Of a stretch of DNA of 64,000 nt, positions 10,797 to 22,724 are shown piece after piece (the stretch's first letter is position 1; the number at the start of each line of letters is the position of its first letter). This DNA comes from Ilyonectria destructans (taxonomy: Eukaryota > Ascomycota > Sordariomycetes > Hypocreales > Nectriaceae). A model generated the notes under the pieces. That model saw nothing but the letters and a program-made list of their open reading frames with translations, was not told the origin of the DNA and searched no databases. The stretch is from positions 310,001-374,000 of the forward strand of contig JAHEWK010000001.1 in the NCBI GenBank assembly GCA_020740775.1. The letters are read 5' to 3'. The translations under genes were made by a program, and so were the position numbers.

Positions 10797-12747
10797 CACC
10801 TTCTCCAGTCGCGAAGTAGTGGGATTACCGCTGCATCGCGCTACTATCACAAGCTGTCATTTCATGCAGGCTGCTCATATCTCTTCCTTAGCCCCAGCTG
10901 ACCAGATCAACTCAACGTCATAGGTTTACATCGCTACCGTCACTGACAGTACTTGAGTCCCTGACGGACACCTACTTTCAATACTGCCATTGCCAACCGT
11001 ATTCCTACTTCACGGAAGAAAGCTTCCGACGACGCCTCTTGGCAAACGCCTTCCCTAGCTGGCTCCTGCTGGCATTTGTGGCGACGGCTTGCAGGTTCTC
11101 TGAAGACCCGTTCTTCCAAGGACGCCATGAAGAAGCAGTCGAACGATATGCGGATACAGGATGGAGTGAGATTCACGAAAAAGTGTTCAGCCAGGATGAT
11201 TTTATGAATGTACACACAGTCCAGGCGGTTAACATGCTGGCTGTTATAGACTTCACAGGTGAGTCTCCGCGGTCCATCCTTGACCCCTTGACTGACACTT
11301 CTCCTTCTCGCTGGTTCCTCGAACCCCACACTTGACTTTCCATGTACCGAAGGCTAATCGTAAATCATTGACATGGGGGTAGCCGGGAAGAATCAGCGTG
11401 GCTGGGTCAAAATAGGTCTTTCCGTCCGCTTCGCAGAAGCATTGAATCTATCCTCCGAGCCCGATCCTGCCCTGCCAATGTGGCTACAGGAGGAACATCG
11501 CTGGACTTTCTGGTCCGTCTACCTACTGGATCGTCTGGTTTCTTGTAGCCCCCAGCACAAACCAGCTATTCAGGACACTGATTGCACCCTGGACCTACCA
11601 CGGCAGCGTACAGGATCGCAACACGCAGACGGGCACCGCACAAGGGTCAAGCTAGCGTCTTTGCACAACATGACCAACAGTGCTGCAGAAATTGACCAAG
11701 CTGGGCATTTAATTCTTGTGGCATCCGCCCTGGGGCGGGTTCAGAAATACAGTTTGAGGTCAGCCGGATCCCAACATGCCTACCCTCCGTGGGACTTCCG
11801 CAGTGAGTTCGCATCTATCAATACCACCCTCATGACATTTGAGTCGCGCTCGTCGCTCGTTTGGGCCAGGATCGACACTGTTTTAGACGAAACAAGCTTG
11901 GCAGCCGCAGAAAACGGCACGACAGCGGAGACCATGGGTATTCTGTGCTTTTCTCACGCTCTCTACTTCACCTGCCAATGCATACTCAACCACCCGTTTC
12001 TAACCAATCGGGTCCTCTCATCGCAGAAAGAAGCTGTGCCGTTTACCTTTGCTCGGTCTACACTTCTGGCAAGCCGCGAAAATGCCGTCAAGCTAACACT
12101 GTTATTGCAATACTTATTAAGGAAGCGGATTTGTCTCACGAGCTTTTTGGGGTACAGTGCCGTGTGCGCCGGTGTTATTCATCGTTTATTCATGAGGGAT
12201 TGCGATGTTACGATCCAAGAAAAGTCTCGTCGAATGTACGACTTGACACTCCAATTCCTTCGCGAGGCTCCTGCCCGCTGGCAGAACTACCGCCGGATGG
12301 TTTGTGTTCCCCAGCGCTGCCAGCGCATCAACACTCGACACTCCTGCTGACTTCGACTACACACAGGAAAAATCGTTATCAGCCTTTGACCCAGAATCAG
12401 AGGCGACAGCATCTCTAGTCAGCCCTACCTCCCTCGCAAAGATGACATATCATCCAAATGCGGAGGAGATGTGCAGTCTTCTCGACTACTCTTGGATGTC
12501 AGACCAAGCCGCGAACACGACAAGAGCCTCGCGCAGTACAACACAGACAGCACCACCGCCACCACCACAAGACACGCATTTGCAGGACTGGACTTCTGTC
12601 TTGACGATGGATTCTTCTGATCCTCATTCTGCGGGGCTTGAGCAACCTCTCAACGACGATATAGATGCCCTACTTGCTATGGGTCTAGACCTTGAGGAGT
12701 TGAGTCGTGTGAATAGCAATACGGGTGGCTCTAGTGACTGGTCCTAG
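10143..12747 (+). CDS. Zn(II)2Cys6 transcription factor, possibly frameshifted near the C terminus
   Basis: Nuclear regulator with an N-terminal binuclear zinc cluster. From ATG 10143, MSEREAKRIRQACQNCR is spliced to RKKTRCSGERPTCAFC, giving C-x2-C-x6-C-x6-C-x2-C-x6-C, with the intron inside the cluster. A further intron (about 10461-10531) leads to DVALSARVAMLESQLNSL, the usual coiled-coil linker. A third intron probably spans 10761-10923 and carries the poly-C tract; it joins SSASSQS to FTSLPSLTVLESLTD. The fungal-specific regulatory domain follows (TYFQYCHCQPYSYFTEESF, then WLQEEHRWTFWSVYLLDRLV after the intron ending at about 11382). The frame ends at 12350, while a clearly coding acidic tail (FPSAASASTLDTPADF to SDWS) runs in another frame from about 12304 to 12747. 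That implies a one-base indel near 12298-12305, or an intron with donor at about 12232. Target genes are unknown. Confidence 0.75.
10767..10795 (+). repeat. 29-base poly-C homopolymer
   Basis: An uninterrupted run of 29 C. If translated it would give nine or more prolines, but a GTATGG donor sits just before it and a CATAG acceptor near 10923, so it is more likely intronic in the zinc-cluster gene. Confidence 0.97.
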
Positions 12748-13157
12748 CTGTAGATTCAAAAAATAAAGTCTTGGAGATGATAAATTCAATTTTAGTGTAT
12801 TGCAGCTTCGAATTTATATCTTGATGCAAATTGAGGCCTTTAACCTTCTATTGGAGTAATATTTCAGCTAGGATTTCCTCACTCCACCCTCCTACTGCTA
12901 GCACCCTAATATTCCAGCTAATCTGCTTAATATAAGCACTCTTTTCAGTACAGTAATACTTTAGGCTGCTAAATATCTACTTTACTTTTTAATTTCTCTT
13001 CTTAAATACTTATTCAGCTAGTATCTTTAGGCTGGTAATTTAACTGGCTAAAGTATAATAAGCAGTAAATAGATAGTAAGAATGGAATGCAAGAGGGCTT
13101 GCAGAGCTTTTATATCCATCATGATTTTGCCTTTTCTAAGATCTAGCTTTTCCAGCA
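12748..13157. other. AT-rich intergenic block
   Basis: A strongly AT-rich stretch (clearest from 12780 to 13100) with no coding potential. It separates the convergent zinc-cluster gene and GH43 gene and may be a RIP-degraded repeat. Confidence 0.6.
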
Positions 13158-13383
13158 GATCTAGCTTTTTCAAGATGCAGCTGTTCCTGCAGCTTATTGA
13201 GGTATCAGAAAAGGTAACCAGTTGGACTAGAAACCTTAGTCTGTTTGAGTAACTGTTGACCTTTAAATGGACTGGGTATATGGTCTGTATTGTTGATACT
13301 ATTGTTGGTGTTTTTCTTTTACTGTTGAGCTTCTAGTCCCCCCTCTGGGTATGTGTGTACTAGGGCACCCTGACCTCTTGATA
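13158..13383 (+). repeat. dispersed repeat, copy A
   Basis: About 226 bp that align to 24373-24600 along their full length, same orientation. By eye about twenty differences are transitions and only a few are transversions or short indels. Shared landmarks are TTGATACTATTGTTGGT and CTTCTAGTCCCCCCTCT and the end GGGCACCCT(G/A)ACCTCTTGATA. No terminal inverted repeats were found. On the minus strand it reads like an untranslated-to-gag junction of a retroelement, which is only a guess. Confidence 0.88.
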
Positions 13384-13449
13384 GATAGTAAGGTATAGAG
13401 TTAGAAGCAGGAAAAAAATACTAAAATCCCCCCCCTAGCCGTGCTGTCA

Positions 13450-15343
13450 TCAGTCTCGCCCCCCCTTATCCGCCTGGTCCACGTCGTCCTGGCTCCTCAA
13501 CTGGCGAAGCCCTTCATACTTCCACCTGGAAATATATGTCTCGAATGCTTGCTCACCATGCTTTCCGTTTGTTGTCGCGTACACGCCAACGATGACGCCT
13601 ACCATATGTTAGCATGCAACAGCCGAATAACAACCATTCATAACGGTTGGACCGGTATTACTGAAGAAGTGTCTTTTACTCACCGGAATAGTACGGCACC
13701 ACATCAGTCCCCCGACAATGACCAAATACGCGCATTCCCGACTGTCGGTCTGTTGAGCCAGCCGGACCCGCCCTAAACTCGAAATGTGTGCTATTGACCG
13801 CCTCAATCTCGAGTCGAAGCTTTATTCCCATCCATTCACTTGGCATAGCCACTGAGCTCACTGGGATAGCCGTCCTGCCTCGGTACGGAGTCTCTGAGTG
13901 TCCACGAAAGCGCAGATGTGGTTGCAAGGACTCTTTTCCTTCTGCCTTGAGCATCACGATGCCCAGGTCGAAATGCTGAGCTTGGTCTTGGAATACCGAG
14001 ACACCAACTTCCATTTCCTCTTTCGTTAAGGATTTGGCCCAGTCAATGTCCACGCTGTATCGGAACATGGAATGTGCCATCCGCCGGCCGACAAATGTTT
14101 GACCTCGACCCAGGGAGGAGTCGGCATCGAAGGCCGTGAGATTGAGCACAGAAGACTTCAATACCAGGCAATTAGAGTGGTGTGGTGGCGATATCCAGTA
14201 GCTTTTCCTTTTCGGCAACCGCAAATGCACGAAATGAATGGGTAGGCGACTCCCAGGAGCAAACATGACCAAGTCATCCGCGCCGTTGAGCTGGCCTTCT
14301 CCATCCTCCACATGTGACTCGACAGGTAGTCTCCAACCCGACATGGTACCAGCAACGGGAGTAAATATAGGAAATTTTCCCTCTTCCCAGGTCACTGGAG
14401 TGAGCACTGTCTCCCTTCCCATCGGAAGGTTGCCAAAGTATGGGCCAGGATCTTTGCCATATGACCCTCCGGCTCGCACAGCCAATGCAGATGCCCACCA
14501 TTGGCCATCGCCGTCCTGGAAAAGATCGGCGTGTCCGACGGCCTGGAAGTATGAGCTGGTGTTGGCCGCTGTGAGAAGAGGGTTTCCAGGTGCCGGTTCG
14601 AAGGGGCCTTGAATACTGCGTGAGCGTGCCATGGTGACCATATGATTCTCACGAGTACCCCCTTCTGCGAGCAGCAAATAATACCACCCGCCGCGCTTCC
14701 AAAGATGAGGCGCTTCGGGCGAGGCTCCCCCAGTTCCGTTCCATGGCATGATGATGTCGCCAATCTCTCCCGTTTTGAAATCCAGGGGTGCGTGCATCAC
14801 TCCGGGATAGTAGGCTGCAGTGTGTGCGCCCGAAACCCAGGTCGACCCATCATCATCCCAGAACGGCGAGGGGTCGAAGCCAGGGAAACTGAAATGAACC
14901 GGATCAGACCATGCATCCGAGCTGTACGGATCTGTAGTGGTCATGATGAAGTTATCCCATCGAGAGTCATTGACGCGAGGAAGTTGTTGGTTGACGAGAG
15001 TCGACATCAAGTAGAACGTGCCTCTGTGGAACCGCAGAGTCGGTGCATAGATGCCACTGGTTGCTCTTGGGAGGAACGCCATGCCAGGCAATTGGTCTGG
15101 CTGACTGAACGCATTGGAAACATGCTTCCAGTGAACCAAGTCGCGGCTTGCATGAACGGGGAGGCCAGGGAAGGCCAGGAAGCTCGATGTGACACAAAAG
15201 AAGGTATCATTGAACTCTGGTACGAAGACGCAGCTGGGATCCGGGTTGAAGCCGCTGAGAATCGGGTTTTGAAACGTCGAGTTCTCAGCAACACAGAGTG
15301 CTATTGCGCTTAGAAAGGGCAACAAGAAGAATTCGGTCTTCAT
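13450..15343 (-). CDS. secreted glycoside hydrolase family 43 (beta-xylosidase / arabinofuranosidase type)
   Basis: Extracellular hydrolase expected to remove xylose or arabinose from plant hemicellulose. The start MKTEFFLLPFLSAIALCVA gives a signal peptide. The five-blade propeller begins NPILSGFNPDPSCVFV, with the general-base Asp in NPDPS. FPGFDPSPFWDDDGSTWV holds the pKa-modulating Asp. SPEAPHLWKRGGWYYLLLA holds the general-acid Glu. The C-terminal third (from about residue 340) is the concanavalin-like beta-xylosidase domain (GRRMAHSMFRYSVDIDW, DLGIVMLKAEG). One intron, with a GTGAGT donor at about 13685 and a branch GCTAAC before the acceptor near 13600, joins PYYSG to VIVGVYATTNGKHGE; the stop is at 13450. 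Sharp substrate specificity cannot be read. Confidence 0.9.
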
Positions 15344-16300
15344 GACAATTGTGGTAATCACTAAATGGTAGAAAGCTGACAGTCAATGTTTGAACCTGTC
15401 GCGCACGAAAACAGACATATCACCAGCTATATATGCTACTAGGAATATATAGATCAGCAAGAGGTTCGGCTAATGACTTCCCGGAAATCCCTATCATGAC
15501 AGAAGCATCTATTCCCAACGTCCTCGATGTGACTTTTCCGAACTCCCAAATCGGAGCCTAAAACTTATCCGATTTAGCCTAAAGCCCTTCCGGTGGCATC
15601 AACAACTTGCCGAGGAATGCGGGGGGATCGTCAATGATGGCTGTATTCCAAAAAAATGATCCTTGCTAGTTCTGCAAGTGACGTGTGTTTATGCCTACGT
15701 TGCAACATGACCATTTGCAGACGTGGAGACCACATTCCAGGACAAATTACAAGTAGGCGGGGGTTTGTAGATGAACAAGGTGTAAGCAGTGTCCTGCGTA
15801 AATGTCTTGTAAAAGGATTATGTGCTTAGTTGCTCGTGTCTCCAAGAACCCGGTGTCGTAGGGTAGGCCATTCTTCAGCTGAACACTTGGGAGAAGTTGG
15901 CCTTCAAGCAGGCGAGACCAATAAGTGTAAGAGAAATGTTGGGCTTTTCTTTTATTCTAGTGGGGGGATCAGAAATAAATTGTTCGAACTGTAAATAGCT
16001 TACGGTCGTGGTTCTCTGAGGTTTTGCCTCCCTGACGGAATAGATTTCGTTCATTCATTGGCTCCTACCCCAACCATCATAACATCGTCGCGACCCGCAA
16101 ACCTCCATCATTACCCCGAGCATGGACGAGCCATCGAGAATTGCACCGGAACCTTGATTGCGCGCCTTGAGCACAACGCGACGCGGCCCTCCGGACCATG
16201 CGATACGGCCGAGAGTTCGAGCTGCCCCCTATATAGACCAAGTAAAGCTCTCTATTTAGAATACCAGTGTTCAATTACAAACCTTATCTTACTCTTTACA
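15344..16300. other. promoter region of the GH43 gene, no gene seen
   Basis: Lies upstream of the GH43 start and downstream of the next regulator's stop. Short random frames only. Confidence 0.5.
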
Positions 16301-18646
16301 TTAGAACTCCCACAAACTATCGTTAAATTCCTGCCCTTTCGGACTGTAATCGCCAATAAGGCCACTTAAGAGGCTGCTAAAAGCATCAGGCATACTAATG
16401 TCAGCGATTTGATCAGCCCACTGCGTTAGGTCCTCCACGTTATTATTGCTTGACTCAATGGATAGAGTCGGCAATGTTGGCGCTGTTTCATGCTGCTTTC
16501 TTTCCACCATCATAGCCATGGCTCGGGAAGCCAACGCTTCGAATAGGTCCCGGTATGGTGCAGCGCCCTCCCAACGCTCTGCCATAATTGCCAGAAGCAT
16601 TGTGCAAGTTGTAAAGGTATTGCTGACACTATCAATCCTCACTGCACGCCGCACAGCAGATGAAGTCCAAAGGCAATGTAAAGTCGTCAAGCCTGCCAAG
16701 AAGATAATGTGCAGAGTCGACCAGGTATAGTTGATTGGCTTCCCGATGTAGAGGCGTTTGCACGAGTGGCAAATGTCGCTAGCAGCCTGCATACACTCTA
16801 GAAACACCTCATCCTGCACGTTCTCTGTATCTGTAAGTTGGCCCCTGTAAAGAAATAAAAGCGACTCGTTGTAAGTCGCTTTGTAATCCTCGTGGCTTGC
16901 AAAGACAGTCATTGGAACACCAGGTCGTTGGGGTTCCGGGGGAGTCTCGGCAAACCAGTCATCAAGCTCCTTCCGCAATGATTGTACTTGAGCTTGGTAA
17001 CCTTGCCGGCCGTGGTGTTCACTAGCGGCGTTGGAGTAGAGTGATGCGTAAGTACGCGCCCAGATGCATCGGACGCGAAATTGATGTAGGGCGTGTGAAG
17101 TGGTGGTTACGGGGTCGGTTGATGCTTGTCGTGGCAGCCCGGTAACTCCAACTTCGCTAATAGACGAGTCGTCGATATCTAAAGGGAACTGGAGGGTTAT
17201 GGCCGATTAGCAATGCAAGCATGTTCATTCCTTCCTCGAACACTCACCTCAGTGTCAACTTCCTGAATGGGGAGGCTTAGAGGAAGGCCGAGGTTGACAG
17301 ATGATGCACAGTCCATCTGGTATGCGCACCAAAATACTCGCTTGCGCAGTTCTAGTCGCAAGATATTGGTTCTCAAATTAATTTTCTTAACATTTCGATG
17401 ATAGCCAAGCTCGATGCATTGTCGTAATGCAAGCCCAGAGAGGTTCCTGTTTGAAGTTAACAACAGATTAAAGCAGCGAAACCCGATGGTGTTCAACTAA
17501 CCATACGGACGGACCCATGGAGGATCGAATCGAGAATAATGCGCAGCAGAGCAGAGCTTGTATGGATTCGAGGCTCTTTTTCGAGAGAACATGATCAATG
17601 TAGAGTAGAGCTGATACATAGAGTTGCTAAAAGTCACGACAGTTAGTCTCTCGTAAAACCAGCTCTAGGCATATGGAAAATGCAGCCAGGCTTACTCGGG
17701 GTAGGGACCTGGTATTGGGCTTAAGAAGGGCACCGATTGCATATACCTGGTTATCGTTAGTGGCGAATGTACCAGGCAAAGGGTAACAGTCCTACTCGCC
17801 ATGTTGACAAAAAGGAGCTCGGTTGGACTTGCAATCGCGGAACCCAGCCCCGCAACGTTGTTCTCCCACTGTCTGAAAGTTGGTTCGTGCAAGAAAGGGT
17901 ACTGGAGATGAACGTTTTCGAAATACGCGTTACTAAGTGCCACTCCAACTTCGTAACTGGGCAGTCGGCAAGGAACCAGTGAGGAGGCATCCGTCTCGTC
18001 CAGGCCTGGGTCGAATTCACTATCTGATTTATCCTGTACAGCCTGACGGACGCACGCATGGATGACGCGCGAAAATGAGAACATGGACGACGGTCCAAAA
18101 TAATGCGGCTCCGCACCGGATGCATGGAGGCTCAAGACGCCAGCTTTTGAGATTAGATCGGTAGTCCTGTCGTTTTCGTCTCCATCCCTTGTTGGAGGTG
18201 AAGGTGAAGCTGCGGCTGGGTAGCTGAAATCGCGGGCGGGCGAAAGCTGCTGTCTTTCAGATACTTGCTGTTCGCCCTGCTGCTGTAGGAGACGCTCCAG
18301 GAGCTCGACGCGTTCTTCCAAGGTCTCCAGGTAGTTTCTTGGAAGTTGGCGCTTGGTGGAGGGGTCCTCGACAAGACAGGCTACAGGTTGTGATCAGTAC
18401 ACTAGTTGATAGGCTTTACGCCGCGTCTCAACATACCGAGATCAAGCCGTTGGCAGTTGGCGCACGATAGAACTTGATCATCGCACTAGGGAGAGATCAG
18501 TATTGAGACTCGATGTTGGCCAATTGACAGGCGCGCATTACTTTCAGCTTTCGTTCCTTGCAACTGATACAAGCTGTCTGGGCTCTGGTTCCCCTTCGCT
18601 GTGGAGGAGGGCGCATTGGACGTCTGTGACGACTATGGGGGAGCAT
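16301..18646 (-). CDS. Zn(II)2Cys6 transcription factor with fungal-specific regulatory domain
   Basis: Nuclear regulator. It probably starts at MLPHSRHRRP (18646) or at the Met at 18616. The cluster is split by two introns: QTACISCKERKLK joined to CDDQVLSCANCQRLDL joined to ACLVEDPSTKRQLPR. This gives C-x2-C-x6-C-x6-C-x2-C-x6-C. A leucine-rich coiled coil follows (LEERVELLERLLQQQGEQQ). The middle homology region includes EVGVALSNAYFENVHLQYPF, then ALRQCIELGYHRNV and LELRKRVFWCAYQMDCASSV after further introns (about 17690-17500 and 17250-17190). The last exon holds MRKELDDWFAETPPEPQRPG to SPKGQEFNDSLWEF. No disrupting stop was seen apart from intronic ones. It neighbours the GH43 gene and an MFS transporter and could regulate either; this is inferred from position only. 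Confidence 0.85.
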
Positions 18647-19746
18647 GTTGTGCTTCTCGCGGATCAAAGACGAAGCTGGGTACAACTGAAGGAGATGCCA
18701 AGATACGAGGAGTTGCGCTATCAAAGCTTGATGCAAATGTCCTGGTTTGGAGCGTCTTTCTGCGTCTTTGTAATGTTTGACGTGGGTAGACTAACTGGTG
18801 AGCGACTCGGCTGGTGAAATGAGAGGGTTATCTCTGCGTTGATAAGTCGAACCCAGTCTTAGTGCAGTGTCGGTCGTTGCCTTACAAATTAGGTGTTAAT
18901 CGAGACGCCGGTTAAACACGGCTGTGACCCCCCATTAAAATACATGTTGTCGGCATCGCCGTACCCTATAGTTAGGTGGTGATTTAAATCATAAAGTTTC
19001 AAGTCACTTGCAAGTGTGGAATGTTTTAGCATGTATTAATATATTCGTTAATTGTGGACTTTAAATTGTGTTGATTTAATTGATTCTAGTTATGTAATTC
19101 ATTAGCAGCACTGAGTCCAGGCCGTACCATCTCACGATAACTGTCAAACCACTGCTGAATATATTTAAAGACCCCATCTCGCTCTCCCTGATAGACTGTT
19201 GCCTCCCATAACTAATAATACATGTTGGAATGGCAAAATGTTTGCGGAAAAGCTACATACTTGGAATATTTACATGTGAAATAGCTCAGTATACAATTGG
19301 TGTCTGTTTCAGATATAGCCTGGAGCATTTGGGAGAGCCAAGGCGGTATTTGCATCAGGGACATCAGAACAGCCCAAATCTTCCATCCCCGAAAAAATGT
19401 GGAACCCGTAACATGCTTAGGTGTCTTCGAAATAATGTTAAATCCCTACAAAGGTCGTTGCCTTCCCGGTGCATATTCTCGGAGCCGAAACGAATCGCTT
19501 GTTCTTTGGGATGGACACGTTAGCAACTTAGACTCACAGCCAAGAGTGAGGAGTTTGGTTCCCGTGTGCTTAAGACTAGCCTGAAATCCAATGTATGCAA
19601 TACCACCTAGATAGAAGCAAGGCCGAAATTATAAAAGAGAGTGGTGACAAGATCTAGTGTCAAGCAACTTTACAATATCCGGAGTATCAGCTGGGTGCCC
19701 CCAGTCGCTCAAACTTCAAAAAAAGTCCTCTTCTTAGCTGCCCAGC
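18647..19746. other. intergenic, AT-rich in the middle
   Basis: AT-rich around 18990-19100. Open frames at 19230-19584 overlap each other and show no domain. This is the promoter side of the regulator and the 3' flank of the MFS gene. Confidence 0.45.
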
Positions 19747-21610
19747 TTACACAACTCTCGGCTCAAACTGTCTCACAGAGAAGTACCGATAAGTCTCGCG
19801 GAATCGGAAACGGAATCTTTTGCCGAATGCGATAAAAACCCCACTGCCAAGAAGAATGGCAGTAATGAGAACGCCCATGGTGATATAAACACTCTGCAGT
19901 CCGGCAGAGGCAATCCAGTGTGGGAGCGCGAAGATAAACATGGTAGAGCACACGTTACGAGTAAACGTTACGCCGACCATGGCATCACCGACGATCTAAG
20001 AACAGGAACGAGTTAGGACTGACGCAAAATTAGGGATCGCAAGTGGTCCCTACCTCAGTGTAGGCATCGGTGATATAGGTCAAGGCGATAGTGCCTGCCG
20101 GAGCTGTTCCAAAGCTACACATACCGTAGCCGATAGCGAGGATAGGCCACGGCCAGCCGCTGTTCAGCCCAACACCGAACAGGACCATTCCGATAGGTAC
20201 GAAGGGAGCGAATGCTGCCATAACCCAGAGCCTCATCTCGGGCTCATAGATGCCCTTGTTCCGCCTGGCGAGGACAAGGATCAACCAATCACTCAAGGGG
20301 CCACAAATGAGAGTCCCTAGAGTTGCTCCAGTGAACGGAGCGAGACTCATGAGCCCAATCTGATCGGCACCAAAGTTATACGGGGCCCGAGTCATCCAGT
20401 TGGAAACGGTCGTGACCAGAACATTGGATGCAACCATCATGCCACCATAGACGAGGGACATATAGAATACGCCTGGAACTGAGAAGAGAATCTGGAATGG
20501 CTGGTAACAGTGGCGGAAGAAGGATTGAGGAGTCCCTGGTGATGAAGTTGTGAGGGCAAGTCGCTGCTTGTATGTCTTCCTGGGTATGGTAGGGTCGATT
20601 GAAGCGACCGCAAGCTTTCTTGAGGGAGTCTCGACTGGTGTCATGGCACGAGCCAGTTCAGGGTCTTTTGTCTCTTTGTCCTCGGCGATGGCCATTCCCT
20701 CCCCATAGGCCAGGTTAACGCCCTCAATGGCTGTAGGAACGAATTTCGTCTCCTCGTAGGCGAAAATCATGGCCACCAGGAGAAGCCCAAAAAGGATGGC
20801 AACCCACCACCAGACCCAGCGCCACCCCTGTGAGACGGTAGCATAGCCTGCTGCCATTGGGGCGAGAGACGCACCGATTCTGGTTGACCAGAAGTACAGG
20901 CCATTCATGGTTCCTCGCTGGTTGACAAAGAAGACGTCGGCGACGGTCATCTGCACGACAGTCTCGGCGAGAGCACCAACGAAGCAACTTATAATGTTGA
21001 CCATCATCAAGTCCACCACATTTTGCTGGCGAGCAGACCAGATGGAAACGCCCATCTGGATGGCGGTGCTGAAGATGTAGACTGGGCGTCGACCGTACTT
21101 GAGCGCGAAGGGAATCAAGACGAGGGCTCCGACGGCGAGCGCGGCACATCCAGCGGCGTAGCTGTTGTTAAGCGCATCATAGCTGAAGCCCAGCTCTTCG
21201 TGCGTAGGACCCCAGGTTGGGGTTGCAACATCGATGCTGGACATGCGTAAGCAACTGGATAGTTTGCCTCGGAAGTCGCGACTTACAGTGCAAACACCAT
21301 CAAAGAATAGAAAGCTGCGAGGCCAAAGTTCAGATACTTGAGGCCCTTTGGCCAGTTCTTGTGTCAAGCCGTCAGTGGATTGCACGCACAAGTGGCTCGT
21401 GACATCTTACCAGTGGATCATTGGGGTCTCGCGTCGGCTGAGGCTGCAGGATGATTTCATTTGAGCGGTCTTCCTCTAGGAAAGGTGTTAGTAGTTGAAT
21501 GTGTCCCAAGGTCCACCATTGGGTAGATTCCGAGATGTGGCATTCTCACCTTCGAGACGGACAGTGCCTGGGGGCCAGGCCGGATCATTGTGTTCTTCAG
21601 TTGGAGACAT
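19747..21610 (-). CDS. MFS transporter, DHA1/HOL1-like
   Basis: Plasma-membrane proton-coupled exporter or permease; substrate unknown. The first exon starts at 21610 with MSPTEEHNDPAWPPGTVRLE. Short introns join it to LQPQPTRDPNDPLNWPKGLK, carrying the D-P-x-D-P-L-N-W-P signature of fungal drug:H+ antiporters, and then to SIDVATPTWGPTHEELGF. The large exon holds the A-like loop KYGRRPVYIF, LAETVVQMTVADVFF, the helix-5 region and a long central loop (about 20740-20560) rich in Glu, Thr and Lys. The second half has FGADQIGLMSLAPFTG. A last intron near 19996-20050 leads to VGDAMVGVTFTRNVCSTMFI and the terminal helix. The product appears complete, about 530 residues. It may serve the neighbouring regulator or oxidase, by position only. 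Confidence 0.85.
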
Positions 21611-22724
21611 TGTGAAGGCTCGCAGGGTCTTGCTTCCGATTTGGTGCTCTGATCACTTGACTCTTGCGTCTCTGTATTGGGATGACAGCCTGGGGAGGAT
21701 ACCGTGACTTTAAATACCTGCATGAACGCCAAGGTGGCAATGAGATCTGAGCTATACGCCCTTCGTCCAGGACGCGGAGAAACAGACGCTAGGATAAACT
21801 GCCCTGACTCGGGCCTCAGTCCGATATCTCGACATTTGCCAGTAGCAGGATAGGCGCTGGTCTCTGATCCTTGTCTAGATAAGCATTGGGAGATGTCGTG
21901 ACTTGTGTGACGCGTCGTTTGGCTAGAATTTGCGGGGTAACTAGGGCAAGATTGCACAAACGTTGGTCATTTCTGTAAGATGCCTGTGTGGATAGATAAC
22001 GATAGGAACATGGGCATTCTGGCTGAAGTTTCTACCAGGGCGGACGAGTCAGGCGGCACTGTTACTTGCCACGACCGTCAAATTCGGTATCTGTATATCG
22101 AATGCCTGATCTTATCTGCCGACATGGGTGCGAGGAAGAAGAAGTGGAAACTTGGCACCGGTCAAATCCGAGGCCCAACTCCTATTGGTGCGTTCAAGCC
22201 CTTGAGCACTAACATGTTCCGGTTGTCCAATAGCATCATGAGTTTTCCCCGTCGTGCATCGGTATTTGCCGGCGTTAGTTCCGAAATCTATAGTGACGAT
22301 GGCCGTTTCCGATGCAGGATATTGATCATCGTCGTCTAACATCAAGACAATCCACTTAACCGGGAGGCCTGGACTTGCCAGAAATGGACTCGACTCGGCG
22401 TTGAGCCCCGTGTAGCTGATTTGGTGCGGCCACGGGAGTTTCCAGTGCATCGGAATGGAATTGACTGATTGTGACGGTTCGGAGCACTGGACAAACCCAT
22501 GCCCTCCGAGATAGCTGGTGAAGCGAGCTTCTTGGCAGACTATTTTCTCAATCTGAGCTGTGCCCGCTGGGTCAAAGACTTGGTCCGGCCGGAGTGTCAT
22601 CGGAGCGGCCTACTCTGGGTATCGCAGGGGCCGCATATATCTTTCCTGGACTCGACGCTATCACTTGTCCACCTCTCCGTCTTCAGTTTATCGTTCTTCG
22701 CTGCCAGAGCTTCAATATTTCGAG
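21611..22724. other. divergent promoter region
   Basis: Sits between the start of the MFS gene (minus) and the start of the FAD oxidase (plus), so it probably carries both promoters. Open frames of up to about 160 codons on both strands lack domain features and look like chance. Confidence 0.5.

Noticed and set aside
22112..22600. 162-codon minus-strand frame in the divergent promoter
   Set aside because: Lies in promoter DNA, no domain and no coding-like composition.
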